Below are positions 11,501 to 23,689 of a stretch of DNA of 64,000 nt, piece by piece. Within the stretch, counting starts at the first letter, position 1. Each line of letters opens with the position of its first letter. The stretch spans positions 21,015,615-21,079,614 of the forward strand of contig CM019075.1 in NCBI GenBank assembly GCA_009667805.1, given 5' to 3'. Position numbers and translations under genes: made by a program. The notes beneath the pieces are model-generated. The model worked only from the letters and a program-made list of their open reading frames with translations, ran no database searches and had not been told where the DNA came from. Source of the DNA: Leptobrachium leishanense (Eukaryota; Chordata; Amphibia; Anura; Megophryidae).

Positions 11501-14500
11501 CCGCTTTCATCACACACACACAAAGCCCCATATTGACAGCTCGCATCACACACACACAGCCCTCATCTCACACAGCCCCACATTGACAGCTCATCTCATA
11601 CACACACAGCCCCACATTGACACCACTTTCATCACACACACACAGCCCCACATTGACAGCTCATCTCATACACACACAGCCCCACATTGACACCACTTTC
11701 ATCACACACACACAGCCCCACATTGACAGCTCTCATCACACACACACACTGCCCCACATTGACACAGCTCTCATCACACACACACAGCCCCACATTGACA
11801 CAGCTCTTCACACACACACAGCCCCACATTGACAGCTCTCATCACACACAGTCCCACATTGACAGCTCTCACACACACACAAGCCCCCACATTGACAGCT
11901 CTCACACACACACACAGCCCCACATTAACAGCTCTCACCACACACACAGAGCCCCACATTGACAGCTCTCATCACACACACACACAGCCCCACATTGACA
12001 GCTCTCATCACACACACACAGCCCCACATTAACAGCTCTCATCACACACAGTGCCCCACATTGACACAGCTCTAATCACACACAGCCCTACATTGACACA
12101 GCTCTCATCATACACACACAGCCCCACATTGACACCGCTTTCATCACACACACAAAGCCCCATATTGACAGCTCACATCACACACACAGCCCTCATCTCA
12201 CACACAGCCCCACATTGACAGCTCATCTCACACACACACAGCCCCACATTGACACAGCTCTCATCACACACACACAGCCCCACATTGGCACCACATCACA
12301 CACACAGCCCCAAATTGACAACTTTCACACACACACACTGCCCCACATTGACACAGCTCTCCATCACACACACACACAGCCCCACATTGACTGCTCTACT
12401 CATACACACTGCCCCACATTGACACAGCTCTCACACACACAGCCCCACATTGACAGCTCTCATCACACACAGCCCCACATTGACACAGCTCACACACACA
12501 CAGCCCCACATTGACAGAGCTCTCATCACACACACACTTCCCACATTGACACAGCTCTCATCACACACACACTGCCCATATTGACAGCTCTCATCTCGCA
12601 CACACACACACACAGCCCACATTGACACAGCTCTCATCTCACACACACATTGCCCCACACTGACAGCTCTCATCACAAACACACAGCCCAACATCGACAC
12701 CGCTTTCATCACACACACTGCTCCACATTGACACAGCTCTCACACACACAGCCCCACATTGACACCGCTCTCACACATACACAGCCCCACATCGACACAG
12801 TTCTCATCACACACACTGCCCCACATTGACAGCTCTCATCACACACACACAGCCCTTCATTGACACAGCTCTCATCACACACACAGCCCCACATTGACAG
12901 CTCAACACACACACACACACAGTCCCACATTGACACCACTCTCATCACACACAGCCCCACATTGACACCGCTTACACACACACAGCCCCACATTGACACA
13001 GCTCACACACACACACAGCCCAACATTGACACAGCTCTCATCACACACACAGCCCCACATTGACACAGCTCTCATCACACACACACACTGCCCACATTGA
13101 CACAGCTCTCATCAGACACACACATTGCCCCACACTAACAGCTCTCATCACAAACACACAGCCCAACATCGACACCGCTTTCATCACACACACTGCTCCA
13201 CATTGACACAGCTCTCACACACACAGCCCCACATTGACACCGCTCTCACACATACACAGCCCCACATTGACACAGTTCTTATCACACACACACAGAGCCC
13301 CACCTTGACACCGCTCTCACACACACACACACACACACAGCCCCACATTGACACCACTCTGATCACACACACTGACCCACATTGACAGCTCTCATCACAC
13401 ACACACAGCCCTTCATTGACACAGCTCTCATCACACACACAGCCCCACATTGACACAGCTCTCATCACACACACACAGCTCTCATCTCACACACTCTCAC
13501 ATTGACACAGCTCTCAAACACAGCCCCACATTGACACAGCTCTCATCACACAGGCACAGCCCCACATTGACAGCTCTCATCGCACACACATAGCCCCACA
13601 TTGACACAGCTCTCATCACACACAGCCCCACATTGGCACAGCTCTTATCACACACACAGCACCACATTGACACAGCCCCACATTGACACAGCTCTCATCA
13701 CACACACTGCCCCACATTGACACAGCTCTCATCACACACACAGCCCCACATTGACACCACTCTCATCACACACTCTCATCATACACACTGCCCCACATTG
13801 ACAGCTCTCATCACACACAGCCCCACATTGACACCGCTCTCACACACACAGCCCCACATTGACACAGCTCTCATCATACACACACAGCCCCACATTGACA
13901 CCGCTTTCATCACACACACACAAAGCCCCATATTGACAGCTCGCATCACACACACACAGCCCCACATTGACACCACTTTCATCACACACACACAGCCCCA
14001 CATTGACAGCTCTCATCACACACACACACTGCCCCACATTGACACCGCTCTCATCACACACACACACAGCCCCACATTGACAGCTCACACACACACACAG
14101 ACACTGCCCCACATTGACACAGCTCTCACACACACAGCCCCACATTGACAGCTCTCATCACACACACACATTGACACAGCTCTCATCACACACACACAGC
14201 CCCACATTGACACACTCTCATCATACACACAGCCCCACACTGACACAGCTCTGATCACACACAGCCCCACATTGACACCGCTCTCACACACACAGCCCCA
14301 CACTGACACAGCTCTCATCATACACACACAGCCCCACATTGACACCGCTTTCATCACACACACACAAAGCCCCATATTGACAGCTCGCATCACACACACA
14401 CAGCCCCACATTGACCGCTCATCTCACACACACACAGCCCCACATTGACACCACTTTCATCACACACACACAGCCCCACATTGACAGCTCTCAGCACACA

Positions 14501-16330
14501 CACACACTGCCCCACATTGACACAGCTCTCATCACACACACACACAGCCCCACATTGACAGCTCACACACACACACAGACACTGCCCCACATTGACACAG
14601 CTCTCACACACACAGCCCCACATTGGCACAGCTCTTATCACACACACAGCACCACATTGACACAGCCCCACATTGACACAGCTCTCATCACACACACTGC
14701 CCCACATTGACACAGCTCTCATCACACACACAGCCCCACATTGACACCACTCTCATCACACACTCTCATCATACACACTGCCCCACATTGACAGCTCTCA
14801 TCACACACAGCCCCACATTGACACCGCTCTCACACACACAGCCCCACATTGACAGCTCTCATCACACACACACATTGACACAGCTCTCATCACACACACA
14901 CAGCCCCACATTGACAGCTCTCATCACACACACAGCCCCACATTGACACACTCTCATCATACACACAGCCCCACACTGACACAGCTCTCATCACACACAG
15001 CCCCACATTGACACCGCTCTCACACACACAGCCCAACATTGACACAGCTCTCATCATACACACACAGCCCCACATTGACACCGCTTTCATCACACACACA
15101 CAAAGCCCCATATTGACAGCTCGCATCACACACACACAGCCCTCATCTCACACAGCCCCACATTGACAGCTCATCTCACACACACACAGCCCCACATTGA
15201 CACCACTTTCATCACACACACAAAGCCCCACATTGACAGCTCTCACACACACACACAGCCCCACATTGACAGCTCACACACACACACACATTGACACAGC
15301 TCTCATCACACACACACAGCCCCACATTGACACAGCTCTTATCTCACACACACACAGCCCCACATTGACACAGCTCTTATCTCACACACACACAGCCCCA
15401 CATTGACACAGCTCTCATCACACACACACAGCCCCACATTGACACAGCTCTCATCACACACACACAGCCCCACATTGACACAGCTCTTATCTCACACACA
15501 CACCAGCCCCACATTGACAGCTCTCATCACACACAGTCCCACATTGACAGCTCTCACACACACATACAAGCCCCCACATTGACAGCTCTCATCACACACA
15601 CACAGCCCCACATTGACACAGCTCTTATCTCACACACACACAGCCCCACATTGACAGCTCTCATCACACACACAGAGCCCCACATTGACAGCTCTCATCA
15701 CACACACATAGCCCCACATTGACAGCTCTCATCACACACACACAGCCCCACAGCTCTCACACACACACAGCTCCTCATTGACACAGCTCTCATCACACAC
15801 ACAGCCCCACATTGACAGCTCTTATCACACACATAACCCCTCACTGGCATCTTTCATCACACACACAGCCGCACACTGACACAGCTCTCCTCACACACAT
15901 AGCCCCATGCTGTCACAACTCTCATCTCACTCACAGCCTCACACTGACACAACAAGCCACACATTGACACAGCCCCACACTCACTCTCCTCACATACACA
16001 ATCCCCCACCGACAAATCTTTCATCACACAGCCCCACACTGACACAACTCATCACACACACACAACTCTCATCATACTCACAGCCGCACAATGACACAGC
16101 TCTCACAAAGCTTCACACTGACACAAAGCTCTCATCACACACACACAGCACCACACTAACAAAGCTCTCATCACACACGCACACAACCAGACAATTCTCG
16201 TCACATATACAGCCCCCTCAATCACACATCTTTCTTCACACAAATACAACCCCCAGACCACCCTGTCCATTTAACATACAGCCTTCACACACTCACAACC
16301 CTCATCACACACACATAACCACCCCAGCAC

Positions 16331-16480
16331 ATACATAGATAATAAATCTATAAATACACACTATGAAAATATCATTATACTCATGTAGATTATGACATAT
16401 TACCATATAGTTTACCATACCTCTTGTGAGGGCAATAAATATGCAAATTAGAGCTAAACCTAATATGAAGATTGGCATAT
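16331..16480. other. AT-rich spacer
   Basis: Simple AT-rich sequence between the CA satellite and the degenerate TGCCAG array. No gene seen. Confidence 0.4.
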
Positions 16481-18404
16481 CCGGCTAAGGGCGGCAATGC
16501 TAGCTTCAGGTGTACAGCGTAGGTTTGCAGTGACAGAAGCTACAAGGAAGAGGCCACAAGATTAGATATTCCCAGGCTGGGTTTAATACACGGCCTGTAG
16601 AGAGTCATTGCGGTAAATCTGGTACCATAAATTATCAAGAGCTTTAGAGCAGCAAATGCCCCCTGGCATTACTATGATGCTAGGAAATGCCAGCTTCATG
16701 CCACGTTCAAAACCCAGTGATCAGAAAGCACAGAGGCAGAATAATCACACATACACCTCAAACCAAACACGAAAAACGAGCGTGATGGGCTTTGCCAGCC
16801 TGGCACACATCACAGAACCCATGGGGTCAGGTTTATGCATTAAACACTGGACGCACAAGCCGAGCTAGCCGTACTCTCGAAACAGAAGCCAATACACCTA
16901 GGCACGAGACAAGCACCAAACCCATAGCGGGCAGATTGTGTTTGGTTGACAAATGGCACAGAGTGCGGAGAGCAGGTAACAACAGAAGCAGATGGCATGG
17001 CCAAGCAGTAATAGCCTGGCATCATGCATGGGACCTACAGGTAGCAGGCAATGCCAGTATGGAACGAAACACAGATCTCAGGGACAGCTGCAAGTGCCAG
17101 TCTTGCAACCGAGGATCCACGAGGAGAAGGCCGCATCTTATGGACCATGCAGGCGATTACGGTCTGCCTTCTTTTGAAAGAGATCCTGTGGGCGGCAAGA
17201 CAAATCAGAGTGACAGAGAAGCAGGCTGCCTGACGCTGGCATCCTTTACAGTACCCAAAGGAACATGCAATGCCAGCTTGGCATCTAAGAACTCAAAGTA
17301 TAATCTTTGTGCCACACAAGGTATTCACAGGGAGCAGTACAGGGCGTGCAAAACTGTCTTCAGACCTGAAGCCTAGGGATTGCAAGCAAATCCGACACAT
17401 CACGTGCGCAGGACCCATAAGGAAGCAAGCATTGCCAACCTGGCATCAAATGCAGAAACCACAAGGCACAGATAGAGTGGAACTATTAACAAACAGAACC
17501 ATTAAAGAACAGGTTGTGAATGATTGGTATCCACGTAACTCACAGGTAGCCAGGGATAAACCGTGTCAGCCTGGCATCCAACACAGAGCACACCAGAAAC
17601 AGGCAGTGCCAGCCTGGGATCAAGCAAATGACCCATATTGCCCGGGCAGTATAAGAATTGAATTCACAAACCCTATAGGGAGTGAGCAGTGCCAAGCTGG
17701 CATACAATACAGAACCTATCACCAGTAGTCTTGTAACTGTAGTCAAGGTCTATTTTGCTCCATATCCAAAGATCACCATTCCGTGCCAACCGGGCACTAA
17801 AGATCCTAGAGGGAGCTGGCAAACCCAGACACTATTCAAACAGACACCAGCGGTACCATAACTGTTGTGCCATCTGGCATACAACGTCCCTCCAATGCTA
17901 ACAAACACAAAATTATATGGTGGTGCAAAAAAGGTTGCAGCGCCAGCCTGGCATAAACCATTAACAAAATGACAGTGACTCCCTGGCTTCACATTTACAC
18001 GCATGGGCAGACTGAACAGAAGGGTAATAAGGCACTGCCTGAGAGCCCTGGCCTAGGGGCGGGTCCCCAGATCTGCATGAGTGGGTGATGGCTGCCATGT
18101 TGTAGCTGCGGATATATATGCAGGCTGGCACAATTGGGGTGCCCCATGGTCTCCTATTGCCCGAGGGGCCCCGAGAGTTATCAGTTCACCCCGGACCGAA
18201 TCACAAGTAATTTGAGCAAAATGCCCATGCCCGCCATCAAAAAAAAATAAGCACCCTGTCCAAATGCCCATGCGCCTTACAGACTGGCGTGTACATAGAA
18301 CGGTCGCCATAAAGGGTTTTATTAGGTAAGGAACTTGTATTTTACTCGTAATTTGATTTGCAATCTATATAAAAATCTCCAAGAGCTTACACTCTGGATC
18401 ATCG

Positions 18405-18540
18405 ATGGCAGTCCTTGGCCATCCGAAATGTTTCTGAACTACATGTCCCATGATGCTCATCCAGTCCTAGGTGTGACTATGCGTCACAAGATATGTAGTT
18501 CCAAAACATCTGGGGTGTCAAGATTGGCCATCACTGGTCT
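18405..18540. mobile_element. Foldback MITE, ACTACATGTCCCATGATGCTC family
   Basis: Left arm TCCTTGGCCATCCGAAATGT followed by CTGAACTACATGTCCCATGA. Right arm AGATATGTAGTTCCAAAACA followed by TCTGGGGTGTCAAGATTGGC. The two arms are complementary. Confidence 0.65.
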
Positions 18541-19932
18541 AGATGGACTGAAAACCCCCAGAGTGTGACTCATGAAGTGTATATATATATAATTGTTTAA
18601 GAGAAAAATATATTAACTAAGTTTCCCGGAGAGAGTGTGGGTGACCAATGTGGGGCAGGGAGGGACCATTTATTATGATGTCATCAAAATACACGTCGGG
18701 GGAACGAGGAGAGTCACCCTATAATTAGCCATTACCAGAAGAATTCCTTGCATTTCCTCATGTAAGCTTTAATTCTTACGCCCCGTCTTAATGCACGTGT
18801 CAGTCACATACAGCTAGTCACACGCTTATAATCAGCTATGTTTCATGTGGGGTAAACTCCTCCGGAAGGTAGGTCCGTGTATTGACAACCCCTTCAGTAG
18901 CAGGTGCTTCTCTCTGATGATACAGGGATTTCTATAATCTGTCATCTTTGCCCTCGAAGGCGTCTTCTCTGTTCTTGAAGACCTAAAAAGACACAAAAGA
19001 GGATTTTAGTGTAAATTGTAGAACGTTGGTGCACATTATGGTTACTAGTCCCATGAGCTTGCACTCTAATATATATTTCATGGTGACGGAGGCCTCCAGC
19101 GCAAGGCAGATGTCGCCCCCACCTGTTGGATGATAGCTTTCTCTGCCCTATCCCTGGGGGATGACACATACACACTATGTATTCCACTCCTCCACCCCCT
19201 TCAGGAACAAGCTGGGGAGGGATTACAGGATCGACCTGTTCCACAGCAATCCCCCATTCACCCTGCTCCCTCCCACCTCAACCTGAACAGACGCCACCCT
19301 TACCTGAGCTTATCCGCCAGCCTATAAAGAGCGGTGGCACCGTGCCAGCTTTGTGCCAGACACATAAGGGCAGTGCACAGCTGAGACTCATGTGATTGCC
19401 CAGGAGGCAATGGGTCAGATGAAAAAAAAAGCATATGCCATGTTGTCTGGGGGTGAAAATATGCAAAGTTTCTACTTTGCAAGCGAACACTTGTAAATAG
19501 GGCAGTGCCAGCCTCCAGCCGGACCTGGGTAAAAAAAAAAGGAATGAAAAGGGTAGTGCTATCCGCCGTCACGTGTAATGCCAGCCTGACGTTTTGCGCT
19601 TCGCCAATGCAAAGATACCCTCCATGTTGCCTGCCAACCTGCGCTGAGGTAGTGATTTAAATACCATAGAGGTGCCAGGCTCTTTTTTTTTTAACATTCA
19701 AATCTTAAGATCTCTCTTGTGAGTAGAGTGCCAGCCTCACCCACTGCGAGCATGGTAAACGCATGGGGGTCATGTCAAGCAAGAGCACTTGAGAATGCAG
19801 TTCGTCCACTATTTCTTCAGGGGACCTTGCCTCCTTTGTCCATTGCCAGCCTATACGTCCATTGCTAGACCCTTTTTTACTTTGTGCCAGCCCCAAAAAT
19901 ACAAGAGTATGCCAGCCTCTCTCACACATTGA

Positions 19933-19963
19933 CATGTGTGTGTGTGTATATATATATATATTA
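19933..19963. repeat. (TG)n(TA)n microsatellite
   Basis: Short TGTGTGTGTG followed by TATATATATATATA. Confidence 0.85.
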
Positions 19964-20397
19964 TGATGTAGAGTGGCACTGCCAACACCCTGGTCTTAAA
20001 ATGTCAGCCACCAAACCTATCTGTAGGATCAATGCCAACATCCTCTGCCAGCATTGGACACATATGTAGAAACAGTAGCAGTGCCAGCCTCCCGCTCTCA
20101 CATTAGAAATAGAACATATCTTTTAAAGAAATACAGTAGCAGCCATGACTTTCACTCTACCAGGACTGAGTGGTGGCATCAGCCCTCATTGCCAGAGTCC
20201 CCTCTGTCAAAGATGGTTTTCGCACCATACCCATCTAATTATATTTGTGATGGCAATGGTTGTCCCAGCCTCTCTGGCAGCATTTCCGACCCGCACACTC
20301 TTGTGACATGGAGACGTGCCAACACCACGCTTTAATGGGCAGGCGTCGTACGTGACATATAGCTAAAGCATGGTTACAATGCCAAAGTACCCCCTGT

Positions 20398-20655
20398 ATA
20401 GAATTGCCAGATTGGACACGTTTTCCTGGACACATAATTTATTCATGCTGATGGGCAGTGCATGAAAAATGCCACCGCACAGTGTATAGAATCCATACGC
20501 TGCAGGTAAGGAATCGCAGGTGACTTGCCTTGATTTCCTTCCTGCAGCATATGAATTGTACATGTAGCAGGGCAGCACTTTTCCCTGGATTCCCCTCTGT
20601 ATGAAATAGTAACGTGTGTCCAGGAAAATGTGGCCGACCTGGAAACCCTACGGCC
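20398..20655. mobile_element. Palindromic MITE, copy 1
   Basis: Outer arms GATTGGACACGTTTTCCTGG and GTGTCCAGGAAAATGTGGCC; inner arms around CTGCAGGTAAGGAATC and TTCCTTCCTGCAGCATATGA. A second copy in opposite orientation lies at 63.19-63.40 kb. Confidence 0.65.
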
Positions 20656-20741
20656 GTGCCCTATATAATGCCCAAGACCTTGCAGACAAGCCCTGCTCTA
20701 TGCATCAACCTACAGGCAGAATTAGAGGTATTAGGGTACCC

Positions 20742-20866
20742 CATTATTATCATTTATATAGCGCCAACATTTCCGCAGCGCTTTGCAATAACCAAAGGGA
20801 ACAAGACACAAATAAACCAAACATTAGACGGAGACAAGAGGTGTAGAGCCCTGCTCATAGAAGGTA
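20742..20866 (-). mobile_element. L2-type LINE 3' end, 5'-truncated
   Basis: Reverse-complement of the 3' tail also seen at 31.58-31.71 kb: GAGCAGGGCTCTACA, TTCCCTTTGGTTATTG and AGCGCTGCGGAAATGTTGGC, ending in an ATAAT-rich tail. Only the last ~125 bp are present. Confidence 0.75.
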
Positions 20867-21217
20867 CCACTGCTAAATGTCAAGAGTCACACTGTATCCA
20901 TTAAGTTTGCTATATGTAGATATATATTGTACACAAAGTGGCAGGTTGTTTGTGTAGTTACAGCAACACAGATAAGCTGGATATAGTTATTATGGATGAA
21001 GAATCTTGCTGTGTAAATATAAATATGTATTGTTATTGTTTATAAACTGATGCACAGACATGTGGGAGACACCCAGTCAGTATTGCTGGGTGCACCCGTG
21101 TGGCCGCTCCTCCCTGCGTCTGTCACAGCTTTGTGACGGCTCGACGGACGGCCACACGGTGTAACGTGCACACTAGTTGTGTGCTTCACCGGACGTGCTG
21201 AAAGCCTCTCCGTCTAG
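20867..21217. other. Intergenic with a foldback at 21090-21163
   Basis: CACCCGTGTGGCCG and CGGCCACACGGTG form a stem around TGTCACAGCTTTGTGACGG. Otherwise nothing recognised. Confidence 0.5.
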
Positions 21218-21634
21218 GGCTAGGGTCAAACGAACGCATTTTTCGCATCGACTGTCAAAAAAGTGCGTCCGCACACATTGACATATTTTTTTACGGTGGA
21301 CGCAAAAGCGGTCAAACGATGCGTAGTTTCATTCGTGCTTTTTTACGGATCGTCAATAAAACTCTTTTTGCGTCTGGACGTTATGTTGGCCGGACATTAG
21401 CAGCGTCTGACGTCTCCTAATCACGCACACACGCCGCTAGCGGACGCAGCGCACTCTGTACGTCAGTACTAGCGGTTCTACGTTCTTGAAAAAATGTGTT
21501 TGTTTGCTGCTTGCGTTGCGCGGCCGGACTTTCGTGCGGCTGTACTTCGTATATTGGCCGTCATTTGCTGCTACTACGGCCGTGATTAAGTGCGCCTAAA
21601 CGCACGTTAAAAATGCGTCAGTCTGACCCCAGCC
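21218..21634. mobile_element. Harbinger-type MITE, copy 1
   Basis: Termini GGCTAGGGTCAAACGAACGC and (reverse) GGCTGGGGTCAGACTGACGC. The 3-bp flanks TAG/TAA are a degenerate TWA-type duplication. Same family as 52376-52789 and 54865-55299. Confidence 0.75.
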
Positions 21635-21920
21635 TAAAAGCTACAACGGACGTAGGACAGGGCTACAAAGCGCAAACTTCCATAGGAGGATCTTGTTTTG
21701 TAGCGCTGATCGCATATATTTAATCTGTATATTAACTTTGGAGAGCTATATACACTATAAGGGTTATTCAGAAAGCACTGCAATTTCAGTGCTTCAACGA
21801 TTCCATTTCGCCGGCTCTGCGACAAACCGTGAACTCACAGAAGGCTGCCGAAGATGGAGTTGCTGAAGACCGCCGAACTGCAGAAAAAACAAAAACTGAA
21901 CTCTGCTAGTCTTGTAATAG
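21635..21920. other. Intergenic, no gene recognised
   Basis: Contains AGGGTTATTCAGAAAGCACT and CCGAAGATGGAGTTGC segments resembling dispersed repeats. No supported gene. Confidence 0.35.
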
Positions 21921-21935
21921 GTGTTCAAACCAATA

Positions 21936-23190
21936 AAAATGCATGAAACAATTCGGTATATTCAGTCACTCAGGCTTTATATTAGATGTATAGAGCAATA
22001 TACACGGTATATTCAGTCACCCAGGCCTTATCTTAGATGTATAGAGCAATATACACGGTATATTCAGTCACTCAGGCTTTATATTAGATGTATAGAGCAA
22101 TATACACGGTATATTCAGTCACTCAGGCTTTATATTAGATGTATAGATCAATATACACGGTATATTCAGTCACTCAGGCTTTACATTATATGTATAGAGC
22201 AATATACACGGTATATTCAGTCACTCAGGCTTTACATTAGATGTATAGAGCAATATACACGGTATATTCAGTCACTCAGGCTTTATATTAGATGTATAGA
22301 GCAATATACACGGTATATTCAGTCACTCAGGCTTTATATTAGATGTATAGATCAATATACACGGTATATACAGTCACTCAGGCTTTATATTAGATGTATA
22401 GAGCAATATACACGGTATATTCAGCTTTTCGTGCTTTATATTCAATATATGGAGCTGTATACGCGGTATATTCAGCTTTTCATGCTTAATATTTGGTATA
22501 TGGAGCTGTATAACTGGTATATTCAGCTTTTCATGCTTAATATTTGGTATATATGGAGCTGCATACGCGGTATATTCAGCTTTTCATGCATTATATTTGG
22601 TATATGGAGCTGTATGCACGGTATATTCAGTATATGGAGCGGTATACGCTGTATATTCAGCTTTTCATGCTTAATATTTGGTATTTGGAGCTGCATACGC
22701 GGTATATTCAGCTTTTCATGCATTATATTTGGTATATGGAGCTGTATAACTGGTATATTCAGCTTTTCATGCTTAATATTTGGTATATGGAGCTGCATAC
22801 GCGGTATATTCAGCTTTCCGTGCTTTATATTCGGTATATGGAGCTGTACGCTGTATATTCAGCTTTTCATTCGGTATATGGAGCTGTATACGCAAAATAT
22901 ATAGTTTCTCAGGCTTTGTATTCGTATATTCAGCTTTTCATGCTTTATATTCGGGAAATGGAGCTGTATACGCGGTATATTCAGCTTTCCGTGCTTTATA
23001 TTCAGTATATGGAGCTGTATACGCGGTATATTCAGCTTTCCGTGCTTTATATTCAGTATATGGAGCTGTATACGCGGTATATTCAGCTTTCCGTGCTTTA
23101 TATTCAGTATATGGAGCTGTATACGTGGTATATCCAGCGTTTCATGCTTTATATTCGGTATATTCAGGGCGTTAGGCTCTATGCAGGTTC
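21936..23190. repeat. 51-bp minisatellite, two subfamilies
   Basis: The first half (to about 22420) is built on ATATTCAGTCACTCAGGCTT and TATATTAGATGTATAGAGCA. The second half is built on ATATTCAGCTTTTCATGCTT and GGTATATGGAGCTGTATACG. The 51-bp (17-codon) period keeps frames open, giving a 327-codon ORF that I regard as spurious. The far edge decays to about 23.27 kb. Confidence 0.95.
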
Positions 23191-23279
23191 TCTAGAGGTG
23201 TATACACATTATAGTCAGGGTTTATATAGATATTCTACACATTCTAATCATGTTTCCAGTCACAGATTAGGTTTTATAG

Positions 23280-23665
23280 AGCGCTATACGCAGTTCCTGT
23301 CAGAGCAGTGCGTGCATCGCTCCACTCGCCTGTATCTCGGGTCTCACTCTCGAGGTGCCGCGTGACGCGGGCGCCATTTATAGAATGCCTACCCACAATC
23401 CTCCCGGAGCCCGCGCTCTCCCGCCGGCTCCGACCACAGCGCCATCAGCCTCTCGCTTGTGACATTCTCCACTTCCCCCTCGGGAAGCCGCCGCAGAGAC
23501 CACCAGACAGAGCGGGCGGGCCCCTCCGGCAGGGCGGCTTCCGGCATAGCGGCTGCTATACATAGCACGGCTGCCTGTGATGTGAGGAGCCCAGACCGCA
23601 AGACCCCACATTACAGGGGCTCAGAGAGAGGAGCTGAGATTGAGGGGGAGAGAGAGGAAATGCAC
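23280..23665. promoter_or_regulatory. CpG-rich island, possible promoter
   Basis: Dense CpG (GGTGCCGCGTGACGCGGGCG, CTCCCGGAGCCCGCGC), unlike its AT-rich left neighbour. A minus-strand TATAAATGG lies near 23375 next to GGCGCC. No splice-supported coding exon could be tied to it. It ends where the CCTGCCTGCACAC array starts. Confidence 0.35.
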
Positions 23666-23689
23666 CGAGGCGAGAGAACAGAGCCTGCC

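Larger units (their letters stand above)
7395..16330. repeat. CA-rich satellite (GCCCCACATTGACA), about 7.8 kb excluding insertion
   Basis: Variable 25-45 bp units combine GCCCCACATTGACA(CA)GCTC with TCATCACACACACA. Higher-order copies are visible: the landmark AACACACAGCCCAACATCG occurs near 8591, 10287, 10760, 12677 and 13151, and 10287/12677 and 10760/13151 are both about 2.39 kb apart. The array is interrupted by a hAT element at 7458-8505 and decays after 15.8 kb. ORFs on both strands (His/Thr-rich plus, Cys/Val-rich minus) are repeat artefacts. Confidence 0.95.
16480..20340. repeat. Highly degenerate array with TGCCAGCCTGGCA core
   Basis: Many scattered copies of the semi-palindrome TGCCAGCCTGGCAT and variants (near 16795, 17020, 17275, 17430, 17567, 17605, 17695, 17785, 17940, 19505, 19580, 19730, 19910, 20085) at roughly 60-150 bp spacing, with diverged linkers. 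Interpreted as an ancient satellite related to the 6.47-7.4 kb array. Interrupted by a foldback MITE at 18.41 kb. Confidence 0.6.

Noticed and set aside
8564..15406. Cys/Val-rich (CVCVMRAVSMWG) and His/Thr-rich frames on both strands
   Set aside because: Translations of the CA-rich satellite; not toxins or metallothionein-like proteins.
18932..18982. Possible terminal exon on the minus strand (acceptor TGTCTTTTTAG, then VFKNREDAFEGKDDRL-stop, with AATAAA near 18670)
   Set aside because: Signals are plausible, but the nearest upstream donor (CAG|GTAAGG near 19302) does not join in a matching frame, no known protein is recognised, and the region is degenerate satellite. Worth revisiting only with spliced reads.
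21921..22904. 327-codon frame of YTRYIQSLRLYIRCIEQ repeats
   Set aside because: Direct product of a 51-bp (17-codon) minisatellite; long frames also occur in other registers.
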